A stretch of DNA of 64,000 nt. Origin: an uncultured Paracoccus sp. Its GTDB lineage: Bacteria > Pseudomonadota > Alphaproteobacteria > Rhodobacterales > Rhodobacteraceae. Positions 53,307 through 62,730 of this stretch are shown here, piece after piece (position 1 is the first letter of the stretch; each line of letters starts with the position of its first letter). Location: contig NZ_CALMYP010000032.1 of assembly GCF_937873615.1 (NCBI RefSeq), positions 58,521 through 122,520 of the forward strand. The letters are read 5' to 3'. The position numbers were made by a program, and so were the translations under genes. Below the pieces are notes generated by a model. The model was given only the letters and a program-made list of their open reading frames with translations, was not told the origin of the DNA and searched no databases.

Positions 53307-55000
53307 CCGCGACCCGCATCCTGCCCGGCACCGGCGCCGGCCCGGTTCTGGCCATGGATCAGGGCCTCAGCTTCTGGGGCGGGGTCGATCCGGACAGCGC
53401 CTTTGTCATCGACGAACACCACCCGGCCTATCGGGCCGATCTGAACGGGCGCGTGGTCTTGATGCCGACGACGCGGGGGTCCTGCTCCGGCTCTGGCGTC
53501 ATGCTGGAACTGATGCTGAACGGGAACGCCCCCGCCGCGCTGATCTTTTCCGAGGCCGAGGATGTGGCGACGCTGGGTGCGCTGATCGGGGCCGAGATGT
53601 TCGGCCAGACCCTGCCCGTCCTGCGCGTCACGCGCGCGGATCTTGCCGCGCTGGCGCGGGCCGAGCGCCTGAGCATCACCGAGGGCGCGATCATCGGCGA
53701 TGGCATCGCGCTGCCCATCGCCGAGATGCCCGACAGCGCCCTGACGTTGAGCGCCGAGGATGAGGCCATCCTTGCCGGCCACGACGGCGAGGCGGCGGCG
53801 CTGGCGATGCGGATCATCTGCACCATGGCGCGGCTGCAGGGGGCCGCGGCAATGACCGACGTGACGCGCGGCCATATCGACGGCTGCATCCTTGCCAATC
53901 AGGCCAACCTGATCTTCGCCGAGAAGATGCAGGCGCTTGGCGCGAAGGTCCGCGTCCCGACGACGATCAACGCGATCTCGGTCGACCGCCGGAACTGGCA
54001 GGCGCAGGGCGTGCCGCTGCTGTTCGGCAATCAGGCCTCGCGGCTGGCGGATGCCTATACGCGCATGGGCTGCCGGCCCAGCTTCACCTGCGCCCCCTAT
54101 CTGCTAAAGGACCGGCCCGCGCGTTCCGAGGATATCGCCTGGGCCGAATCCAACGCCGTCATCTATGCCAATACGGTGCTGGGTGCGCGGACGCCGAAGC
54201 ATCCCGACTATCTGGACCTGTGCATCGCCATGACGGGCCGCGCGCCGCTTGCGGGCGTCTATCTGGAGCCGGAGCGCCGCCCCGCCCGGGTGTTGGAGAT
54301 CGACCCGCCGATGGGCGCGGATGACAGTTTCTGGCCGCTGGTGGGCTATGTGGCCGGGCTGAAATCGCCGGATCGGATACCGCTTTTGCGGGGAATCGCG
54401 GTGCTCAGCCCGACGAAGGACGACCTCAAGGCGCTGTGCGCGGCGTTCGGGACGACCTCGGCGGCGCCGATGCTGCATGTCAAGGGCGCGACGCCGGAAT
54501 GCCGGCTGCCGCTGCGCGAGGGTGCCGATACGCTGCGCATCGCCCGCGCGGACCTTGAGGCCGCATGGCACAGGCTGAACCAGGGGCCGGAGCAGGTTGA
54601 TCTGGTCGCCATCGGCAGCCCCCATGCCTCGGCCGATGAATGCCGATATTTCGCGCACCTGCTGAACGGCTGGCCGGTGAAGATACCGACCATCCTGACC
54701 GCCGGGCGCGAGATCATCGCGGCAATCGAGACCGATGGCACGCTCGCGACACTGACGGAACTGGGCGTGCAGGTCATTCCCGACCTCTGCTGGTGCTCGA
54801 TCACCGAGCCGGTCTTTCCCTCCAAAACGAAGACGGTAATGACCAATTCCGGCAAATACGCCCATTACGGCCCCGGCCTGTCGGGCCGCGCGCTGCGCTT
54901 CGGCAGCATGGCCGCCTGCGCCGAGGCCTCCGTTACCGGCTTCGCCCCCAACACCCTGCCCGACTGGCTTCAGCCCAAGGAAGGACCCGCCCATGCGTAG
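53303..55000 (+). CDS. aconitase X, fused small and large subunits (cis-3-hydroxy-L-proline dehydratase candidate)
   Basis: This 565-residue protein joins the AcnX swivel domain to the AcnX catalytic domain in one chain. The swivel domain (about 1-130) contains [17 protein letters not shown] with the GSCSGS active-site loop at 59-64. The large domain (about 145-565) has [24 protein letters not shown] and CWCSITEP. Bacterial AcnX of this type dehydrates cis-3-hydroxy-L-proline to delta-1-pyrroline-2-carboxylate; other AcnX clades are mevalonate-phosphate dehydratases in Archaea. Context favours the hydroxyproline role. Overlaps flank both ends (4 bp and 8 bp). Confidence 0.85.
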   Translation: MTATRILPGTGAGPVLAMDQGLSFWGGVDPDSAFVIDEHHPAYRADLNGRVVLMPTTRGSCSGSGVMLELMLNGNAPAALIFSEAEDVATLGALIGAEMFGQTLPVLRVTRADLAALARAERLSITEGAIIGDGIALPIAEMPDSALTLSAEDEAILAGHDGEAAALAMRIICTMARLQGAAAMTDVTRGHIDGCILANQANLIFAEKMQALGAKVRVPTTINAISVDRRNWQAQGVPLLFGNQASRLADAYTRMGCRPSFTCAPYLLKDRPARSEDIAWAESNAVIYANTVLGARTPKHPDYLDLCIAMTGRAPLAGVYLEPERRPARVLEIDPPMGADDSFWPLVGYVAGLKSPDRIPLLRGIAVLSPTKDDLKALCAAFGTTSAAPMLHVKGATPECRLPLREGADTLRIARADLEAAWHRLNQGPEQVDLVAIGSPHASADECRYFAHLLNGWPVKIPTILTAGREIIAAIETDGTLATLTELGVQVIPDLCWCSITEPVFPSKTKTVMTNSGKYAHYGPGLSGRALRFGSMAACAEASVTGFAPNTLPDWLQPKEGPAHA

Positions 55001-56021
55001 CAAGCAGACCATCCACGTCATTTCCGCCCATGCCGAGGGCGAGGTCGGCGATGTCATCGTCGGCGGCGTCATGCCCCCTCCGGGCGAGACGATCTGGGAA
55101 CAGTCCCGCTGGATCGCACAGGACGACCGCTTGCGGAACTTCGTCCTGAACGAACCGAGGGGCGGTGTCTTCCGCCATGTGAATCTACTCGTTCCGCCCA
55201 AACACCCCGAGGCAGATGCCGCCTTCATCATCATGGAACCCGAGGACACGCCGCCGATGTCCGGCTCGAACTCGATCTGCGTGTCCACGGTGCTGCTGGA
55301 TGGCGGGCTGATCCCGATGCAGGAGCCGGAAACCCGCATGGTGCTGGAAGCCCCGGGCGGGCTGGTCCGGGTCCGCGCCGAATGCCGCGATGGCAAGGCG
55401 CAGCGGATCTTCGTGCAGAACCTGCCCAGCTTTGCCGGCCCGCTGGATCAGGCGCTGGAGGTCGAGGGGATCGGCACGCTCAGCGTCGATACCGCCTTCG
55501 GCGGCGACAGCTTCGTCTTCGTCGATCCGGCGGCGATGGGCTTCGCCATGACCCCGGACGAGGCCCATGACATCGCCCGCCTTGGCGTGCGCATCACCAA
55601 TGCCGCGAACGAGCAGATGCAGTTCCGCCACCCGACCCTGCCCGACTGGACGCATTTCAGCTTCTGCCTGTTCGCCGGCGCGCTGGAACGCGCGGCCGAA
55701 GGCCTGCGCGTGAAGGCCGCCGTCGCCATCCAGCCCGGCAAGGTCGACCGCTCGCCCACCGGCACGGCCCTGTCGGCGCGGATGGCGGTGCTGCATGCGC
55801 GCGGCCAGATGGGACCGGGCGACCACCTGACCGCCGTGTCGCTGATCGGCTCGACCTTCGGCGGGCGGATCGTCGGGACCACGACCCTTGGCGACACGCC
55901 CGCCATCCTGCCCGAGATCTCGGGCCGGGGCTGGATCACCGGCATTCACCAGCACATGCTGGATCCCGACGATCCCTGGCCCGAGGGTTACCGGCTGTCC
56001 GACACATGGGGCGCGCGCTGA
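54993..56021 (+). CDS. proline racemase superfamily paralogue with Ser/Thr pair
   Basis: The 342-residue protein aligns with the epimerase at 52305 but carries Ser90 ([11 protein letters not shown]) and Thr256 ([12 protein letters not shown]) where that enzyme has two cysteines. In characterised members, Cys/Cys or Ser/Cys pairs are epimerases or racemases, and Cys/Thr pairs are trans-3-hydroxy-L-proline dehydratases. A Ser/Thr pair fits neither class exactly. A dehydratase role is most plausible since Thr replaces the second acid/base, and the neighbours handle pyrroline-2-carboxylate. It overlaps AcnX by 8 bp. Confidence 0.75.
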   Translation: MRSKQTIHVISAHAEGEVGDVIVGGVMPPPGETIWEQSRWIAQDDRLRNFVLNEPRGGVFRHVNLLVPPKHPEADAAFIIMEPEDTPPMSGSNSICVSTVLLDGGLIPMQEPETRMVLEAPGGLVRVRAECRDGKAQRIFVQNLPSFAGPLDQALEVEGIGTLSVDTAFGGDSFVFVDPAAMGFAMTPDEAHDIARLGVRITNAANEQMQFRHPTLPDWTHFSFCLFAGALERAAEGLRVKAAVAIQPGKVDRSPTGTALSARMAVLHARGQMGPGDHLTAVSLIGSTFGGRIVGTTTLGDTPAILPEISGRGWITGIHQHMLDPDDPWPEGYRLSDTWGAR

Positions 56022-56082
56022 CACGGCATTGATCTGCCCGCGCCACCGCTTTATGCAATATGTCGACAGGAAGGGCGCGACG

Positions 56083-56787
56083 ATGAGCAAGAAACCGGCG
56101 GCAGCGCCAACCGAACGCAGACGCGGCGAGGGCGTGAAATTCGTCTATGAGATCCTGCGCGACGAGATCATCGACCTGACCCTGCCCCCCGGCAGCCCGA
56201 TCGACGAGATCCAGCTGGCCGAGCGCCTGTCGATGTCGCGCACCCCGATCCGCGAGGCCCTGGTGCGGCTGGCCGGCGACGGGCTGGTGACGACGCTGCC
56301 GAACCGCTCGACCGTGGTGTCGAATATCGACTTCCTGAACATGCACCACTTCTTCGACGCGCTGACGCTGATGTATCGCGTCACCACGCGGCTCGCGGCG
56401 GAAAACCGCACCCCTGCCGATCTGGTCGCCATCCGCGCCCATGAGGCCGCCTTCGACAAGGCGCTGGCGGATCGCGACGCCATGGCGATGATCGCCACCA
56501 ACCGCGATTTCCACGCCGCCATCGCCGAGGCCGGCCGCAACCCCTATTACACCGGGTTGTTCTGCCGCCTGCTGGACGAGGGGCGGCGGATCATGCGGCT
56601 TTACTATTCCTCCTATGGCGACGCGCCGCCATCGACGGATACCGGAGGCCACGCCAAGATGGTCGCCGCCATCGAGGCGCAGGACGTGACCGAGGCCGAC
56701 CGCCTGGCGACGCTGCATGCCGACCTGATCGTCGGCCAGATCCGCAGCCTTCTGGCGAAGGACCGGCGGCAGGCGATTGCGCTTTAG
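56083..56787 (+). CDS. GntR-family regulator (FCD type) of the hydroxyproline cluster
   Basis: This 234-residue regulator has an N-terminal winged HTH (about 15-80: LAERLSMSRTPIREALVRLAGDGLV) and a C-terminal all-helical FCD domain (about 90-230). The FCD domain contains NRDFHAAIAEAGRNPYY, a metal/ligand His pattern. ATG 56083 is preferred because of AGGAAGG upstream; an in-frame ATG at 56053 exists. It is separated by 61 bp from the racemase paralogue on the same strand and probably controls the cluster through the sites at 47925/48043. It converges on dctM with 11 bp between. Confidence 0.87.
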   Translation: MSKKPAAAPTERRRGEGVKFVYEILRDEIIDLTLPPGSPIDEIQLAERLSMSRTPIREALVRLAGDGLVTTLPNRSTVVSNIDFLNMHHFFDALTLMYRVTTRLAAENRTPADLVAIRAHEAAFDKALADRDAMAMIATNRDFHAAIAEAGRNPYYTGLFCRLLDEGRRIMRLYYSSYGDAPPSTDTGGHAKMVAAIEAQDVTEADRLATLHADLIVGQIRSLLAKDRRQAIAL

Positions 56788-56798
56788 CGGGCGCCTGC

Positions 56799-58118
56799 TC
56801 AGCGTCCGGTGATCCCGGGGAAGATGATCAGCAGAGCAATGGCCAGGATCTGCAGGCCGATGAAGGGCAGAAGCGAGCGGAAGATGATCCCCAGCGTGAT
56901 CTCGGGCGGGACCACGGATTTAAGATAAAACGCCGCAGGACCGAAGGGCGGCGACAGGAAGCTGACTTGCATGTTCATGCAGAACAGGACTCCGAACCAC
57001 ACCGGATCCATGCCAAGCTGGACGATGATCGGCACGAAGATCGGCATGGTCAGCAGCGCGATCCCGACCCAGTCGAGAAAGGCACCGAGGAAGAACAGGA
57101 TTGCCATCATCACCAGCAGGATCACCGTCGGATTGTCGGAGATTCCAGTGATCATGTCCGAGACGAACTTGACCCCGCCCATCAGGTTATAGACCCCGAC
57201 GATGGCGGTGGCGCCGATGCCGATCCAGACGATCATGCCGACCGTCGCCAGCGTCTGCATTGCCGCATCGCGCAGTAGGGCGAAGGTGAACTCGCCGCGC
57301 AGAACCGTGGACAGCAGCACCCCGCCCACGCCCACGGCAGAGGCCTCGGTCACCGAAGCGATGCCGCCATAGATCGAGCCCAGCACCAGAGCCACCACCA
57401 GAAGCGGCAGCGTCAGCCCCTTGAGCAGGCGCAGCTTTTCCTCTCGCGGGACCGGCGTCGGATCGGTCGGCGGCACCGCGCCGGGCGTCACATAGGCGCG
57501 CACCAGGATATAGGCGCAGTAGAACAGCGCGAGCATGAAGCCCGGCAGGAAAGAGGCGGTGAACAGCTCTCCGATCGAGACATTGGCCGTCAGGCCATAG
57601 ATGATCAGCACGATCGAAGGCGGGATCATGGTGCCGAGCGAGCCGCCCGCGCAGACCACGCCGATGGCCAGGTTGCGGTCGTAACCCAGCCGCAGCATCT
57701 GCGGCAGGGCGAGCAGGCCGAGAAGCACGATCTCGCCGCCGATGATGCCCGACATGGCAGCAAGGATAACCGAGACGAAGACGGTCTGGATGGCCACCCC
57801 GCCGCGGATGCGCCCGGCGAACAGCTTCATCGCGTCGAACAGGTCGCGGGCGATGCCCGAACGGTCGAGGATCGCCGCCATCAGCACGAACATCGGCACC
57901 GAGACGAAGACGAAGTTCATCACGAAGGAATAGACCCGGCTGGTGATCAGCGGGATCGACATCGGGCCGAACCAGCCGAGCGCGAAGATCAGCGCCACCA
58001 GCAGCGTGACGAAGGCCAGCGGCATGCCGGTCAGCAGCAGCAGCACCAGCATCGCGAACATGACCAGGGTGCCCCATTCGATCCCGAGGGACTGGAGGTT
58101 GAAACCGATATCCAGCAT
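56799..58118 (-). CDS. dctM: TRAP transporter large permease DctM
   Basis: This is a 439-residue DctM-family membrane subunit with about twelve helices. Motifs include GLLALPQMLRLGYDRNLAIGVVCAGGSLGTMIPPSI, the highly conserved TRAP DctM signature (about residues 133-168), and GAFLDWVGIALLTMPIFVPI. It uses the sodium gradient to import the ligand delivered by DctP. It is encoded 4 bp after dctQ on the minus strand. Confidence 0.93.
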   Translation of the reverse strand: MLDIGFNLQSLGIEWGTLVMFAMLVLLLLTGMPLAFVTLLVALIFALGWFGPMSIPLITSRVYSFVMNFVFVSVPMFVLMAAILDRSGIARDLFDAMKLFAGRIRGGVAIQTVFVSVILAAMSGIIGGEIVLLGLLALPQMLRLGYDRNLAIGVVCAGGSLGTMIPPSIVLIIYGLTANVSIGELFTASFLPGFMLALFYCAYILVRAYVTPGAVPPTDPTPVPREEKLRLLKGLTLPLLVVALVLGSIYGGIASVTEASAVGVGGVLLSTVLRGEFTFALLRDAAMQTLATVGMIVWIGIGATAIVGVYNLMGGVKFVSDMITGISDNPTVILLVMMAILFFLGAFLDWVGIALLTMPIFVPIIVQLGMDPVWFGVLFCMNMQVSFLSPPFGPAAFYLKSVVPPEITLGIIFRSLLPFIGLQILAIALLIIFPGITGR

Positions 58119-58122
58119 GGGC

Positions 58123-58695
58123 CTATCCTTTCGCCCGACGGGCGTAGTTCACCGCAAAGATCAGGAACTGCACGACCAGCAGGACCATGGTGACGAAGAT
58201 GAAGATCTTGACGAGCGCGGGCGTCGGCGGGCTCCAGGCGCTGCCGGTGGTTTCCAGCCGTATCTCGCCCGAGGGCGTCCAGACCGCGCGGGTGACCATG
58301 TGCCAGGCCGCATAGGCGAAGAAGCCCGAAGCAATGGCGCAGGAGATCGAGATGAGGATGTCGAAGATCCGCCGCAGCCCCGGTGGCAGGATGTCGTAGA
58401 TCAGCACCACCCGGATATGGCTGTTGCGGCTGGTGCAATAAAGCCCGCCGAAGACGAAGGCCATGCCGCACAGGAACACCGTCGTCTCATGCGCCCAGAT
58501 GGTCGGACTGTTCAGCGCATAGCGCAGGAACACCTCGGACAGCAGGATGGCCGCCGATATGACGATCCCGGCGGCAAAGATATAGCCGGCCTTGTCGACC
58601 ATCAGCCCCATCAACCCGGCCTCGGGCGGGATATTGCCCGTGCCCTCGCTGGTCGCGGCAATGTCGATTTCTTCCTTCCGAGACGGCTCGGTCAT
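58123..58695 (-). CDS. dctQ: TRAP transporter small permease DctQ
   Basis: The 190-residue DctQ subunit has four hydrophobic helices (about 33-55, 67-90, 103-130, 155-178). The conserved FGGLYCTSRNSHIRVVLIYDILP segment follows the second helix. It precedes dctM by 4 bp and follows dctP after a gap that contains a hairpin. Confidence 0.87.
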   Translation of the reverse strand: MTEPSRKEEIDIAATSEGTGNIPPEAGLMGLMVDKAGYIFAAGIVISAAILLSEVFLRYALNSPTIWAHETTVFLCGMAFVFGGLYCTSRNSHIRVVLIYDILPPGLRRIFDILISISCAIASGFFAYAAWHMVTRAVWTPSGEIRLETTGSAWSPPTPALVKIFIFVTMVLLVVQFLIFAVNYARRAKG

Positions 58696-58722
58696 GCGAT
58701 CTCCCTCCCCCGTTCAAAGAAA

Positions 58723-58750
58723 CCGGCCGCCCCTCAGGCGGGGCGACCGG
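58723..58750 (-). terminator. intercistronic hairpin between dctP and dctQ
   Basis: CCGGCCGCCCC (58723-58733) pairs with GGGGCGACCGG (58740-58750) with a single mismatch over a 6-base loop. It lies within the 62-bp dctP-dctQ gap and has no long T-run. It is well placed for partial termination or protection of the dctP message, giving excess binding protein. Confidence 0.6.
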
Positions 58751-58757
58751 ATCCGGC

Positions 58758-59768
58758 TTATTGCAGCATGCCCTTATCGTTCAGATAGGCGGTCAGCGTG
58801 TCGAAGACCTTCTGCGACATCGGCGACTGGGTGGCGATCTTTTCCCATTCGGCCACGCCCAGGGCACGGAACTTCGCGCGTTCCTCGGGCGACCAGTCAT
58901 GCACGGTGATCTTCGGGTTCTGCTTGGCCAGTTCCACTGCGGCAAGATCGGCGTCGCGGTTGCCTTGCAACTGGGTCTGCTGGAACTCCTTCACGGTTTC
59001 TTCCAGCATGGCCTTGATATCGTCGGGCAGCGCGTCCCACTTGGCGGCATTCATCGACACCTCGACCAGCGGCAGCGAGTGGAAGCCCGGATAGACCGGG
59101 TTCGGGGCGATGTCGTTCATCCCCTGCGCCTGGTTCACCGAAAAGACCGAGTAATCGGCCGCATCCACGACGCCCTTGTCGAGCGCGGTAAAGACTTCGG
59201 CCGAGGGCAGGTTCACCGGCGAGGCACCGGCGGCGGCGAAGACATTGGCGATGGGCCCTTCGGGCGAGCGCATCTTCACCCCTTTCAGGTCATCCACCCC
59301 GTCCAGCGGCACGCGCGAGACGAAGGCTTCCAGACCCGGGGTCGAGACGCCGATGAAATGCAGCCCGTAAGCGCCCAGCAATTCCTGCATCAGCTCCTTG
59401 CCGCCGCCATTCTCGACGAAGTCGATCATCTGCTCGGGGTCCGACCAGGCCCCGACCGGGTTCGAGATCAGCCCGAAGGCCGGGTCCTTGCCGGCCCAAT
59501 AGGAACTGTCGCAGATCTGCCCGTCCAGAATACCGGCTGCAACCGCGTCCAGGGTCTCGTTATATTCGACGACCGAGCCGACCGGCAGAAGCTCGATCTG
59601 AACCTTGCCGCCCGATTTTTCGGCCACGAGTTCGGTCCAGCCCTTCTGGAACTCGAAATTCGGATTGCCCGCCGGGTCCGAGGACTGGAATTTGAAACTG
59701 TAATCCTGCGCCGCCGCACCGCCTGCGGACAGCATCAGGGCCAAGGTGGCCGCCTGGATGATCTTCAT
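58758..59768 (-). CDS. dctP: TRAP transporter substrate-binding protein DctP
   Basis: This 336-residue periplasmic DctP protein has a signal peptide (residues 1-20, GGAAAQ). The family motif GVKMRSPEGPIANVF (about 170-185) contains the Arg that binds the ligand carboxylate. The SAEVFTALDKGVVDAAD segment is also typical. GGAGAAG precedes the ATG. The adjacent dehydratase and SDR genes suggest a sugar acid (aldonate or uronate) as substrate; this is inference. Confidence 0.9.
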   Translation of the reverse strand: MKIIQAATLALMLSAGGAAAQDYSFKFQSSDPAGNPNFEFQKGWTELVAEKSGGKVQIELLPVGSVVEYNETLDAVAAGILDGQICDSSYWAGKDPAFGLISNPVGAWSDPEQMIDFVENGGGKELMQELLGAYGLHFIGVSTPGLEAFVSRVPLDGVDDLKGVKMRSPEGPIANVFAAAGASPVNLPSAEVFTALDKGVVDAADYSVFSVNQAQGMNDIAPNPVYPGFHSLPLVEVSMNAAKWDALPDDIKAMLEETVKEFQQTQLQGNRDADLAAVELAKQNPKITVHDWSPEERAKFRALGVAEWEKIATQSPMSQKVFDTLTAYLNDKGMLQ

Positions 59769-59844
59769 GGTCTTCTCCCTAGTTTGGTTGATTGTCGGGT
59801 GGTGTTTGTCCGGCATCGCGCCTCGGGGCGCAGCGCCTTCCTTT

Positions 59845-60621
59845 TCAGACCTCCTCCTGCCCGGAAGCGTCGGGCAAGGCGATGCGGAGGTCAAGCAGGC
59901 CCGGGTCGATATCGCGTTCCAGCCGGTCGAGCATCTCCACGCCCAGATCGACCAGCCGGTCGGACATGGCGCAGGCGCAGGCGACATCGCCATCCATCAC
60001 TGCCCGCATGATCGCGATGTGACGATCCAGCGAATCCCGCAGCCCGTCCTGCCTGCTGATCCGGCTGATATCGAGATAGCCCGAGCGACGCGCGAAAGCC
60101 TTCAGCGGGCGCAGGCTGCGTTCCAGAAAGCGTTCCCGCGAGGCCTGAATCATCAGGATATCGAAGGCCTTGTCCAATATGTTGAAACGGTCGAGCGTGA
60201 TGGTCTCGCGCTCCTGCTCGCTGCGGCGCAGGATATGGCCCAGGCGGGCGCGCTGATTGCCCTCCATCCCGGCAATCGCGGCGCTCAGCACGAAACGGTC
60301 CATGTCGCGCCTGAGCATCGCCAGCCGCTTCTCGCGGGCAAGGTCGATGGGGGCGACGCAAAGCCCGTTGCGAGGCAGAATCTCGAACAGGGTTTCCGCC
60401 GCCAGCCGCCGCACCGCCTGGTGCACCGGCGTCCGCCCCAGCCCGGTCAGGTCCTGCAGATCCTGGGTGCGCAGGCTCATTCCCGGCTTGAGCTGCAACG
60501 AGATGAACAGTTCCTCGATGCGCTCATAAGCCATGCCGGTCAGATCGGCCGGCCCCGACAGCATTGCTGCCTCCGCCATGCCCTCTACTGCCTTCTGCGT
60601 CTTCTCCGTCAGAGAATTCAC
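59845..60621 (-). CDS. GntR-family regulator of the TRAP/sugar-acid module
   Basis: The 258-residue protein has a winged HTH (about 28-95: LTGLGRTPVHQAVRRLAAETLFEILPRNG) and a C-terminal helical effector domain. The domain has no close match to the canonical FCD metal ligands. It is upstream of dctP on the same strand (76-bp gap) and divergent from the dehydratase gene, an arrangement suited to controlling both operons. Ligand unknown, presumably the transported acid or its product. Confidence 0.84.
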   Translation of the reverse strand: MNSLTEKTQKAVEGMAEAAMLSGPADLTGMAYERIEELFISLQLKPGMSLRTQDLQDLTGLGRTPVHQAVRRLAAETLFEILPRNGLCVAPIDLAREKRLAMLRRDMDRFVLSAAIAGMEGNQRARLGHILRRSEQERETITLDRFNILDKAFDILMIQASRERFLERSLRPLKAFARRSGYLDISRISRQDGLRDSLDRHIAIMRAVMDGDVACACAMSDRLVDLGVEMLDRLERDIDPGLLDLRIALPDASGQEEV

Positions 60622-60645
60622 CCTCGACCTCCCATGATGTTTTCT

Positions 60646-60670
60646 GATATTTCACAGCATATCTTGCAAG
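60646..60670. promoter_or_regulatory. dyad sequences in the divergent GntR/dehydratase promoter region
   Basis: The 87-bp gap between the divergent starts contains GATAT-N8-ATATC (60646-60663) and directly after it the perfect palindrome CTTGCAAG (60663-60670). Either could be the operator of the adjacent GntR regulator. They are short, so chance occurrence is possible. Confidence 0.35.
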
Positions 60671-60708
60671 TCAATTCGATTCGAGCCCGCCCGGGGAGGG
60701 GCCGCCGC

Positions 60709-61914
60709 ATGAAAATCACCGCGATAGAGACCCTGAGAACCGAGGAGTTCTCGAATGTCCTGTGGGTCCGGCTGCATACGGATCAGGGCCTGATCGGGCT
60801 GGGAGAGACCTTCTATGGCGCCGCCGCGATCGAGGCGCATATCCACGACACGCTGGCGATCCGGCTTCTCGGCAAGGACCCGACCCGGATCGAGGCGCTG
60901 AACCGGACCATGGTCGATCTGCCGATGGCGCAATCCTCGACCGGGGTTGAATATCGCGCGGCCTCGGCGGTGGATATCGCACTCTGGGACCTGTTCGGCA
61001 AGCTGACCGGCCAGCCGGTGCATAACCTGCTGGGCGGGCTGAACACCGACCGGCTGCGCGTCTACAATACCTGTGCCGGCTACGGCTATGTCCGCAGCCA
61101 CAATATCCGCCCCGTCGATACCTGGAATATCGGCAGCGACGAAGGCCCCTATGAAGATCTGAACGCCTTCATGACCGATGCCGGGGCACTTGCCGAAAGC
61201 CTGCTGGAAAGCGGCATCACGGCGATGAAGATCTGGCCCTTCGACCCGGTTGCCCAGGCCAATCGCGGCATGTCGATCAGCGCCGAAGAGATGGGCCGCG
61301 CGCTCGACCCGTTCGAGAAGATCCGCAAGCGCGTCGGCGACAAGATGGACATCATGGTCGAGATGCATTCGCTGTGGAACCTGCCCATGGCGATGAAGAT
61401 CGCCCGCGCGCTGGAACCCTATGGCGCCTTCTGGATCGAGGATCCGATCCGCATGAATTCGGCCCAGGCCCTGGCCGAGCTGGCGCAATCGACTTCCATC
61501 CCGATCTGCGCCAGCGAGACGCTGGGATCGCGCTTCCCCTACAAGGACATGCTGGATCGGGGCGCCACCCATATCGCCATGGTCGACCTGTGCTGGACCG
61601 GCGGGCTGACCGAAGGCCGCAAGATCGCCGCGCTCGCGGATACCTATCACCGCCCCTTCGCGCCCCATGACTGCACCGGCCCGGTGGGCTTCGTCGCCGC
61701 CATGCATTGTTCCTTCAGTCAGCCGAACACGCTGATCCAGGAATCGGTGCGCGCCTTCTATACCGGCTGGTACAAGGAACTGGTGACCGAACTTCCGGTG
61801 ATCCGCGACGGCCATGCCCTGCCGATGGAGGGCCCCGGCCTCGGCACCGAACTGCTGCCCGCGGTCTTCGAGCGCAGCGATCTGAGCGTCCGGAAATCGG
61901 AGGTCGACGCATGA
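60709..61914 (+). CDS. enolase-superfamily dehydratase (mandelate racemase/DgoD-like)
   Basis: This 401-residue enzyme of the mandelate racemase/muconate lactonising family has metal ligands Glu218 (VEMH), Glu244 (WIEDP) and Glu270 (ASETLG). The second His of the catalytic set is His320 (PHDCTGP), and His220 follows the first metal ligand as Glu-x-His, as in galactonate dehydratase-type enzymes. Lys174 begins a KxW in place of KxK. It probably dehydrates an aldonic or uronic acid to a 2-keto-3-deoxy acid; which one cannot be read from sequence. GGGGAGGGG precedes ATG 60709. It overlaps the SDR gene (ATGA). Confidence 0.82.
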   Translation: MKITAIETLRTEEFSNVLWVRLHTDQGLIGLGETFYGAAAIEAHIHDTLAIRLLGKDPTRIEALNRTMVDLPMAQSSTGVEYRAASAVDIALWDLFGKLTGQPVHNLLGGLNTDRLRVYNTCAGYGYVRSHNIRPVDTWNIGSDEGPYEDLNAFMTDAGALAESLLESGITAMKIWPFDPVAQANRGMSISAEEMGRALDPFEKIRKRVGDKMDIMVEMHSLWNLPMAMKIARALEPYGAFWIEDPIRMNSAQALAELAQSTSIPICASETLGSRFPYKDMLDRGATHIAMVDLCWTGGLTEGRKIAALADTYHRPFAPHDCTGPVGFVAAMHCSFSQPNTLIQESVRAFYTGWYKELVTELPVIRDGHALPMEGPGLGTELLPAVFERSDLSVRKSEVDA

Positions 61915-62678
61915 GCCTGACGCTTTTCGACCTGACCGGGCGCACCGCCCTGATCACCGGCTCATCGCGCGGTCTTGGCCGCGCCATCGCCGAAGGGCTT
62001 GCCGCCTGTGGCGCAAGGGTAGTCATCAACGGCTCGAACGAGGCGCGTCTTGCGCAGGCGGTAGATGATATGCGCGCCGCGGGCTTTGATGTCGAGGGGG
62101 CGCTGTTCGACGTGACCGACGAGGCGGCCATCTGCGCGGCCTTCGACGCCTTCGACGCAGAAGGGCAAGAGATCGACATTCTGGTGAACAATGCCGGCAT
62201 TCAGTTCCGCAAGCCGATGCTGGAACTTGCCACCGCCGACTGGCAGCGGGTGATCGATGTCAACCTGACTTCGGCCTTCGTCGTCGGGCGCGAGGCCGCC
62301 AGACGCATGGCAGCACGCGGCAAGGGGAAGGTGATCAATATCGGCTCGCTGACCTCGGATCTCGCGCGGGCCACCGTTGCGCCCTATACCGTGGCCAAGG
62401 GGGGCATCAAGATGCTCACCAAGGCGATGGCCGCCGAATGGAGCGAGTTGGGCATCCAGTCCAACGCCATCGCACCGGGCTACATGCTGACCGACATGAA
62501 CGAAGCGTTGGTTTCGAACCGCGACTTCGATGCCTGGGTCAAGGGGCGCACGCCGATGCGCCGGTGGGGCAGGCCAGAGGAATTGGCCGGTCTGGCGATC
62601 TTTCTGGCTTCGGATGCGTCGAACTATATCTCCGGGCAACTGATCTTCGCCGACGGCGGCATGAGCTCGGTTCTGTGA
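61911..62678 (+). CDS. SDR-family oxidoreductase (gluconate 5-dehydrogenase-like)
   Basis: This 255-residue classical short-chain dehydrogenase has the cofactor motif TGSSRGLG (about 16-23), NNAG, the catalytic NIGSLTSD serine and the YTVAK Tyr/Lys pair. Its C-terminus ends ISGQLIFADGGMSSVL. Similarity is greatest to gluconate 5-dehydrogenase/IdnO-type enzymes. It is translationally coupled to the dehydratase and would act on the same sugar acid or its keto product. Confidence 0.83.
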   Translation: MSLTLFDLTGRTALITGSSRGLGRAIAEGLAACGARVVINGSNEARLAQAVDDMRAAGFDVEGALFDVTDEAAICAAFDAFDAEGQEIDILVNNAGIQFRKPMLELATADWQRVIDVNLTSAFVVGREAARRMAARGKGKVINIGSLTSDLARATVAPYTVAKGGIKMLTKAMAAEWSELGIQSNAIAPGYMLTDMNEALVSNRDFDAWVKGRTPMRRWGRPEELAGLAIFLASDASNYISGQLIFADGGMSSVL

Positions 62679-62730
62679 GGTAGATCGACCGCAAATTTCG
62701 CAAGTTTCAGAAAGTGAGAGCGGCGGTGAG

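Noticed and set aside
59746-60708. In-frame upstream extension of the dehydratase gene
   Set aside because: It runs antisense through the GntR gene; the ribosome site and family N-terminus are at 60709.
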